Origin: CAVTRI01 sp963737075
GTDB taxonomy: Bacteria > Actinomycetota > Acidimicrobiia > Acidimicrobiales > Palsa-688
Direction of reading: 5' to 3'
DNA length: 64,000 nucleotides
Assembly (NCBI GenBank): GCA_963737075.1
Contig: CAVTRI010000001.1
Location: forward strand, 620,001 to 684,000
The notes below the pieces were generated by a model. That model saw only the letters and a program-made list of their open reading frames with translations, was not told the origin of the DNA and did not search any database. Below are positions 59,664-64,000 of the stretch, one piece after another. Each line of letters starts with the position of its first letter. Position 1 is the stretch's first letter. Position numbers and translations under genes: made by a program.

Positions 59664-60164
59664 TCAGCCGAAGCGCCAGCGGGTGGGAGATCCGGTGAAA
59701 TCGGCGGCGTCGAGGCCGAACACCCACCTCGGAGCGAGCCGGAAACACGTGTTGGACGCCGGGTCGAGCATGTCCATCGAATAGTCGGTGTCATACTTGG
59801 CGTTTTCGGCGTCGAGCATCTGACGCAGCGTGGCGGGGTCGGCGACCACCTCGGCCGTGCCTTGCACGACGACCGGTTGCGCGGGGTCGCCGGTCGCCAG
59901 TGAGCACCGCCCGTTGGCCCGAAGGTTGCGGGTCTTGGCCGAGCCGTTGGAAGAGCTGAACCACAGTGCCCCGTCCATCCACACCGCCCATACGGGCATC
60001 AGGTGGGGCGAGCTGCCCCGCCCGGCCGTGGCCAGCCAGTACTCACGGACGGTCGCCAACCGTTGCTCCGCCCACGACCACGGGAGCAGGCCGGTGCCCT
60101 CGGACGCCGGCAGCGTGCCGTAGCCGGGCATGTGCGGCCGGTCGGCGCGGGGTGTGTTGCTCAC
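59664..60164 (-). CDS. PPOX-class F420-/flavin-dependent enzyme
   Basis: 166 residues from a GTG at 60164, kept because RADRPHMPGYG is usually inside the family; the ATG at 60131 is the alternative. Split-barrel flavin fold: WSWAEQRLATVREYWLATAG, then HLMPVWAVWMDGALWFSSSNGSAKTRNL and GRCSLATGDPAQPVVVQGTAEVV. Such proteins bind F420 or FMN and reduce or oxidise small molecules. It starts 2 nt after the LLM oxidoreductase stop, so the two form an operon with a shared deazaflavin theme. Confidence 0.82.
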   Translation of the reverse strand: MSNTPRADRPHMPGYGTLPASEGTGLLPWSWAEQRLATVREYWLATAGRGSSPHLMPVWAVWMDGALWFSSSNGSAKTRNLRANGRCSLATGDPAQPVVVQGTAEVVADPATLRQMLDAENAKYDTDYSMDMLDPASNTCFRLAPRWVFGLDAADFTGSPTRWRFG

Positions 60165-60166
60165 GC

Positions 60167-61258
60167 CTACGCGGCGGACGGCGACGCCACGGGGTGCCAG
60201 CGAGTCAATTCGGGAAGCACCCCGGCGGCGAACAGGCGCATGCTCGCCTCGGCCTCCCCTTGGGGCATCCCGCCATAGCGGAACACGCCCACGAAGTTGT
60301 CCGCGCCAGTCAGCTGGCAGAACCCGGTGATCTTGTCGAGCACCTGATCCGGCGTGCCCCACGGCTGCAGATCCGCATAGAAATCGGTCATCTTCTGCTT
60401 GCCGCCGGGGGCGTTGAGCCGGTCGTACATGAGTCCGTGGAACTCGTAGCCCGGCGTCTCCTTGAGGTGGGGTCGGTCGAACTCGTAGTGCTCGATGACC
60501 GAGTCCCAGTAGTTGCCCAACCACGTCCGGGCGCGCTCCTCAGCTCGGTCGGGGTTGCCGTCCACATAGGTCCACCCGGCGCAGATGGGCGAGGGGGGCT
60601 CGCCGCCGATCTCGGCGGTGTAGGTGGCTCGGTACGTGTCGCAGTCCTGTTGCACGAGGTGCCAGGGCTTCTGGGGGATGATCAGCACCCCGGTGCCCAG
60701 TTTGGCCATGATCGCGGCGGACTCGGGGGAGATGGTGGCCGAGTAGAGCCGGCCCTTGAAGCTGGCGACCGGGCCGGGACGCAACTCGACCCGCGGCTGC
60801 TTCACGATCTCGCCCTCGTAGTCCATGACCCCGGTTTCCACGGCGCTCAGGATGGCCTCTGCCGCCTCCTTGAACTGCTGGCGCGCCGTGGGCATCGACG
60901 TCCGGAAGCCGTCGAACTCCACCTTGCCCGTGCCCCGACCCATGCCGACGATGAGCCGGCCGTCGGACAGATTGTCGAGCATGAGGATTTGTTCGGCCAG
61001 GCGAAGGGGATCGTGCCAGGGGAGCACGGCGACCATGGAGCCCAGCTTGGCGGTGGTGGTCCGTCCGGCCATGTAGGTCAGGAACTGGATGATGTCAGGG
61101 CACATGGCGTAGTCAGTGAAGTGGTGCTCCACGCCCCAGATCGACTGGTAACCGAGCGGCTCGGCCAGATCGGCCAGGGCGACGTCGGCCCGGAACACCT
61201 CCTGATCAGACAGCGACCCGCCATGGCTCTGGAAGATGGCAGCCATTCCGACATGCAT
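60167..61258 (-). CDS. LLM-class flavin/F420-dependent oxidoreductase
   Basis: 363 residues from the ATG at 61258. Luciferase-like TIM barrel: DVALADLAEPLGYQSIWGVEHHF, GSMVAVLPWHDPLRLAEQILMLDNLSDGRLIVGMGRG, and C-terminal PWGTPDQVLDKITGFCQLTGADNFVGVFRYGGM. The LDNLSDGRLIVGMGRG segment is the flavin-phosphate loop. It oxidises or hydroxylates a small substrate with FMNH2 or F420H2. Probably first gene of a two-gene unit with the PPOX enzyme; its promoter faces that of imuA in the 82-bp gap. Confidence 0.88.
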   Translation of the reverse strand: MHVGMAAIFQSHGGSLSDQEVFRADVALADLAEPLGYQSIWGVEHHFTDYAMCPDIIQFLTYMAGRTTTAKLGSMVAVLPWHDPLRLAEQILMLDNLSDGRLIVGMGRGTGKVEFDGFRTSMPTARQQFKEAAEAILSAVETGVMDYEGEIVKQPRVELRPGPVASFKGRLYSATISPESAAIMAKLGTGVLIIPQKPWHLVQQDCDTYRATYTAEIGGEPPSPICAGWTYVDGNPDRAEERARTWLGNYWDSVIEHYEFDRPHLKETPGYEFHGLMYDRLNAPGGKQKMTDFYADLQPWGTPDQVLDKITGFCQLTGADNFVGVFRYGGMPQGEAEASMRLFAAGVLPELTRWHPVASPSAA

Positions 61259-61310
61259 GGAGAGCGAGCGTACAGCGCCTTGCTGCGCGAAGGTGCCGAG
61301 CCTACTTGCT

Positions 61311-61333
61311 TCGAACACACGTTCGTCTACACT
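61311..61333 (+). promoter_or_regulatory. LexA (SOS) box and -10 of the imuA-imuB operon
   Basis: TCGAAC-ACAC-GTTCGT (61311-61326) matches the actinobacterial LexA consensus TCGAAC-N4-GTTCGA in 11 of 12 positions. TACACT (61328-61333) is the -10 and places the transcription start at or next to the GTG at 61341, so the message is probably leaderless. LexA at this site would cover the promoter spacer and release it on DNA damage. Confidence 0.85.
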
Positions 61334-61340
61334 TCGGGGG

Positions 61341-62084
61341 GTGACCATCACTGCCGCCCGGCCCGGCACCCAGCCCGCCTCTCACCGGGTCGTGACCATC
61401 GCCGCCGACCGGGTCGTGGACGTGGCCGACGCGCTGGCCCCCCTTTTCCCCGGGGGAGGTATGCGGCGGGGGAGCACCATCACGGTAGGGGGTGTGGGCG
61501 CAGGGCCAGGGACAACAACGCTTGCGCTAGGTCTCGTGGCCCGTGCGACCCAGCAGGGTGGGTGGTGCGCGGCGGTGGGGATGCCGTCGCTCGGGCTGGT
61601 GGCCGCCGAAGGCCTGGGAGTGTGCCTGGAGAGGCTGGCACTGGTGCCCGGCCCGGGACCGCAGTGGCCGACAGTGGTGGCGGCACTGGTCGACGCCGTC
61701 GAGGTGGTGCTGCTGGCCCCATCGGGCGGGGTCCGCATCACCGACGCCCGCCGACTCGGCGCCCGTGCCCGGGAGCGGGGCGCGGTGCTGGTAGTGGTGG
61801 AGCGCGGCGTCAGCCGACACGCTCCTGGCACTCAGTCCCGCTGGCCGGAGCCCGTCGAGTTGGGTTTGCAGGTCGCCGCCGCCACGTGGAAAGGGCTGGA
61901 AGCCGGTCACGGTCACCTGCAGGCCCGCCAGGTAGAGGTGGTCGCCTCGGGGCGGGGCGCCGCGGCACGGCCGCGGCGGGTTCGGCTGTGGTTGCCCGCA
62001 GCGGACGGCGCGCTGGCCGCTGTCGAGCCACCCCTTGCCCAACCATCCCGGCAACCAGCCACGAAGGTGGCGTTGGTGGGATAG
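61341..62084 (+). CDS. imuA: ImuA-like RecA-fold protein of the mutasome
   Basis: 247 residues from the leaderless GTG at 61341. The first 13 codons (TITAARPGTQPAS) are encoded by a copy of the dispersed GC-rich repeat. The body is a degenerate RecA/SulA-like domain: VADALAPLFPGGGMRRGSTITVGG, then VGAGPGTTTLALGLVARATQQG in place of Walker A, LERLALVPGPGPQWPTVVAALVDAVEVVLL and a C-terminal basic tail. In actinobacteria ImuA' works with ImuB and DnaE2 in damage-induced mutagenesis. Its TAG overlaps a possible GTG start of imuB (TAGTG). Regulation by LexA is supported by the upstream box. Confidence 0.8.
   Translation: MTITAARPGTQPASHRVVTIAADRVVDVADALAPLFPGGGMRRGSTITVGGVGAGPGTTTLALGLVARATQQGGWCAAVGMPSLGLVAAEGLGVCLERLALVPGPGPQWPTVVAALVDAVEVVLLAPSGGVRITDARRLGARARERGAVLVVVERGVSRHAPGTQSRWPEPVELGLQVAAATWKGLEAGHGHLQARQVEVVASGRGAAARPRRVRLWLPAADGALAAVEPPLAQPSRQPATKVALVG
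61349..61379 (-). repeat. Single copy of the GGGTGCCGGG repeat at the start of imuA
   Basis: These 31 nt are the exact reverse complement of 41135-41165, the first unit of the 26-bp array 20 kb away; the bases flanking the match differ. The copy lies within codons 3-13 of imuA. Confidence 0.95.
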
Positions 62085-62089
62085 TGCCC

Positions 62090-63877
62090 ATGGCAGTTCG
62101 GACTCTGGTCGCGTGGTATCCCGACTGGCCGGTGGTCGCGGCTCGGGCGGCCGGGAGAGGCGGCGGGGCCGCAGGCGAGCCGGCGGCGGTGGTTGCCGCC
62201 GGTCGGGTGGTGGCCGCGTCCGACTCTGCCCGGGCCGAAGGCGTGGTTCCTGGCCTGCGCAGGCGGGAAGCCCAGGCGCGCTGTCCGGCGCTGGAGGTGA
62301 TGCCGGCCGACCCCGGCCACGAGACCCGGGCATGGGAGCCGGTGGTGGCGGCGGTGGCGGCGTTCAGTCCCCTGGTAGATGTTCTGGCTCCCGGAGCAGT
62401 GGCCCTGGCGACCCGCGGGCCCTCCCGGTATTTCGGCGGGGATGCTGCACTGGCAGCCCGGGTGGCCGCCGCGGTGGACGAGGTGGTAGGCCCGGCAGGA
62501 GAGCCAGGCGGGTGCGGGGTGGGGGTTGCGGACGGGCTGTTCGCCGCCCGGGTGGCAGCCCAGCGGGGGGCTGGGTGCCGGGCGGGGCGGCAGGAGTCTG
62601 GGTGCCGGGCGGGGCGGCAGGAGTCCCGGGAGGCGCTGGTCGTGCCGGTGGGGGAGACCCCCGGGTGGCTGGCGCCCCAGCCGATCGGGGTGCTGGTGCC
62701 AGGGAGGGCGGCGGCGGTGCACGATGCAGTGCCTGGAGATCCGGTCGCCGATCTGGTCGACCTGTTGGTTCGCCTGGGCATCCGGACGCTGGGGGCCTTC
62801 GCGGAGCTGCCGGCGGCGTCGGTGCTGGGAAGGTTCGGGGCGGTAGGGGCCGCGGCGCACCGCCTGGCGTCAGGCGGCGATGACACGCCGCTTTCCGCTA
62901 CCACTCCGCCACCCGACTTGGCGGTCGTCGCCGAGCTCGACCCCCCGGCGGAGCGGGTGGACACGGCCGCGTTCGTGGCCAAGGCGCTGGCGGACGAGCT
63001 GCAAGACGGTTTGGGCGCCCTGGGCCTGGCGTGCAGCCGGCTAGTGATCGAGGCTGAGACCGAGCACGGCGAACGGCTGGTGCGACGGTGGCGTCACGAG
63101 GGGGTACTGACAGCGAGGGCGGTCGCCGAGCGGGTCCGCTGGCAGCTCGACGCCTGGCTCACCGATCGCGAAACCGGGGCGGGTCCTGTCGCCAGGGAGA
63201 CGCTTCCTCCCGCTCTCGGCGGCTTTCCCGCCGGGCCGCTCGGCCCTTGCCACCTCCCTTCGGTCGGCGGGCCCTTCCCGATGGCGCCACCCGCCGCTCA
63301 CCAAAGCCCGGCGGGCGGGCTGACGTTGCTGCGTCTCATCCCCGAGGAGGTGCACCCCGATGTCGGCCGACAGCTCGGGCTGTGGGGCGGGGCGGCCGCG
63401 GGCGACGCCCGGGCAGCCCGGGGATTTGCCCGCGTGCAAGGCCTGCTGGGCCCCGGGGCGGTGACGACCGCGGTGCTCGGGGGAGGCCGGAGCCCCGCCG
63501 ACCAGGTCCGCTTGGTGCCGTGGGGCGATCCCCGCTTCCCTGCTCGCCCCTGGTCACCCTGGCCGGGCCGGGTGTGCGGCCCGGCTCCGGCCGTTGTCCA
63601 CGAATCCCGTCCAGAGGCTGACGTGCGCGACATCACGGGGAACGAGGTGCTCGTCAGTGCCCGGGGGGCAGCCAGCGCCACTCCGGCGACCCTGTCCGTC
63701 GCTGGGGGGCCAGGCGAGCGGGTGGTCGCCTGGGCAGGGCCGTGGCCGGTGGAAGAACGGTGGTGGGACGCCGCTGGCCGCCGTCTGGCCCGCCTCCAGC
63801 TGGCCGTGGAGAGCGGCGCCGCCTACCTGCTCGTCCGTGAGCACGGCCGTTGGTGGCTGGAGGCGAGCTATGACTGA
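62090..63877 (+). CDS. imuB: ImuB, inactive Y-family polymerase-like mutasome protein
   Basis: 595 residues from the ATG at 62090 (MAVRTLVAWYPDWPVVAA is the family start; an in-frame GTG at 62084 adds two). Y-family layout without the acidic catalytic residues: VVAAGRVVAASDSARAEGVVPGLRRREAQARCP, then YFGGDAALAARVAAAV (palm), helix-hairpin PVADLVDLLVRLGIRTLGAFAELPAASVLGRFG and the little finger. The C-terminal part (about 430-595) ends in AWAGPWPVEERWWD, the conserved ImuB tail. Residues about 161-178 are two copies of a 9-residue repeat (GCRAGRQES) from an in-frame GC-rich repeat, absent from relatives as I recall them. It bridges DnaE2, ImuA and the sliding clamp; no dnaE2 follows directly. 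Confidence 0.9.
   Translation: MAVRTLVAWYPDWPVVAARAAGRGGGAAGEPAAVVAAGRVVAASDSARAEGVVPGLRRREAQARCPALEVMPADPGHETRAWEPVVAAVAAFSPLVDVLAPGAVALATRGPSRYFGGDAALAARVAAAVDEVVGPAGEPGGCGVGVADGLFAARVAAQRGAGCRAGRQESGCRAGRQESREALVVPVGETPGWLAPQPIGVLVPGRAAAVHDAVPGDPVADLVDLLVRLGIRTLGAFAELPAASVLGRFGAVGAAAHRLASGGDDTPLSATTPPPDLAVVAELDPPAERVDTAAFVAKALADELQDGLGALGLACSRLVIEAETEHGERLVRRWRHEGVLTARAVAERVRWQLDAWLTDRETGAGPVARETLPPALGGFPAGPLGPCHLPSVGGPFPMAPPAAHQSPAGGLTLLRLIPEEVHPDVGRQLGLWGGAAAGDARAARGFARVQGLLGPGAVTTAVLGGGRSPADQVRLVPWGDPRFPARPWSPWPGRVCGPAPAVVHESRPEADVRDITGNEVLVSARGAASATPATLSVAGGPGERVVAWAGPWPVEERWWDAAGRRLARLQLAVESGAAYLLVREHGRWWLEASYD
62571..62624 (+). repeat. Coding tandem repeat, 27-bp period, GGGTGCCGGG family
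   Basis: CTGGGTGCCGGGCGGGGCGG occurs at 62571 and 62598, exactly 27 bp apart, inside imuB. Nine codons per unit keep the frame. The unit differs from the 41.1-kb repeat by GGGCGGGG for GGGCCGGG and by one extra base. Confidence 0.93.
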
Positions 63878-63915
63878 GTCGCAATCCCATACGGGGCGTC
63901 AGCCGTAATCTCTAT

Positions 63916-64000
63916 ATGACGATTAAGCGCCTTCCTTCTCCTCGCCCGACCGGGTGGCTCGCTGGGGGCGTGCTCGCAGGCGCCGCCTTGCTGGCGCTGG
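63916..64000 (+). CDS. Start of a membrane or secreted protein (3' end outside window)
   Basis: From the ATG at 63916 the frame reads a short basic n-region (MTIKRLPSPRPTGW) followed by a hydrophobic segment (LAGGVLAGAALLAL) to the edge, typical of a signal peptide or first membrane helix. It starts 38 bp after imuB and has no recognisable Shine-Dalgarno. It does not look like DnaE2. Too short to name. Confidence 0.5.
   Translation, partial: MTIKRLPSPRPTGWLAGGVLAGAALLAL

Noticed and set aside
59966..62089. Upstream extension of imuB to a protein of about 1300 residues
   Set aside because: The frame runs antisense through the LLM oxidoreductase and across imuA in another frame; the family start is MAVRTLVAWYPDW at 62090.
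1..64000. tRNA, rRNA, insertion sequences, prophage or toxin-antitoxin genes
   Set aside because: Read on both strands; no cloverleaf, rRNA segment, transposase, integrase or paired small toxin/antitoxin genes could be supported.

Overview
The window is high-GC actinobacterial DNA, most likely from an uncultured Acidimicrobiia-like or other deep-branching actinomycete. The support is an S-(hydroxymethyl)mycothiol dehydrogenase, an F420-precursor guanylyltransferase with LLM and PPOX-type flavin/F420 proteins, an HU protein with an actinobacterial Lys/Ala tail, a mycobacterial-type LexA box, a SigH/sigma-R-type promoter, a 6C-type RNA, wax ester/TAG synthases and many GTG or leaderless starts. 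No rRNA, tRNA, prophage, insertion sequence or CRISPR array was seen.

Layout. 1-2.3 kb: a serine-palmitoyltransferase-like PLP enzyme abutting a long GNAT-family protein, a possible sphingolipid pair. 2.3-5.4 kb: MBL hydrolase, truncated CorA, acyl-CoA ligase. 5.4-10.4 kb: LpqY-SugABC-type trehalose uptake operon whose lipoprotein start region contains a coding tandem repeat. 10.4-12.5 kb: ParB-like protein, phosphoesterase, small membrane protein. 12.7-19.3 kb: fused 2-oxoacid dehydrogenase E1, MscR, IcmF. 19.3-30.1 kb: hydrolases, an unusual metal-type binding lipoprotein, two more acyl-CoA ligases, a PadR-like remnant, a glycosyltransferase/deacetylase pair, amidase, ATP-dependent ligase. 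30.2-35.2 kb: Lon, HU, FbiD, RpiB-like protein, RNase HII. 35.2-41.3 kb: a beta-propeller lipoprotein, a Cys-containing small protein, two tandem-repeat arrays, MarR, acetoacetyl-CoA synthetase. 41.4-53.9 kb: 6C RNA, malic enzyme, HpnB, hydrolases, two WS/DGATs around a CoA-transferase, acyl-CoA ligase, MFS carrier. 54.0-59.7 kb: a papain-like peptidase and a translationally coupled phosphoesterase / alpha-beta hydrolase / GMC oxidoreductase cluster. 59.7-64 kb: PPOX and LLM oxidoreductases, the SOS-controlled ImuA-ImuB pair, and the start of a membrane or secreted protein.

The genes describe an acyl-CoA-centred heterotroph. Four AMP-forming acyl-CoA ligases and an acetoacetyl-CoA synthetase activate acids. 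The E1 enzyme and IcmF handle branched and C4 acyl-CoA, malic enzyme can supply NADPH, and the WS/DGATs can store acyl chains. HpnB, the glycosyltransferase and the SPT-like enzyme point to elaborate envelope lipids.

The most unusual signals are: (i) a dispersed GC-rich repeat family sharing a GGGTGCCGGG core, found as arrays of 26, 27 and 36 bp and as a single copy with a 31-nt exact match, three of the four being inside or at the start of coding genes; (ii) the coupled GMC/hydrolase operon, which looks like an unfused form of a large multidomain oxidoreductase; (iii) the SPT-GNAT pair; (iv) a PadR-like protein that seems to have lost its DNA-binding domain but kept an operator.
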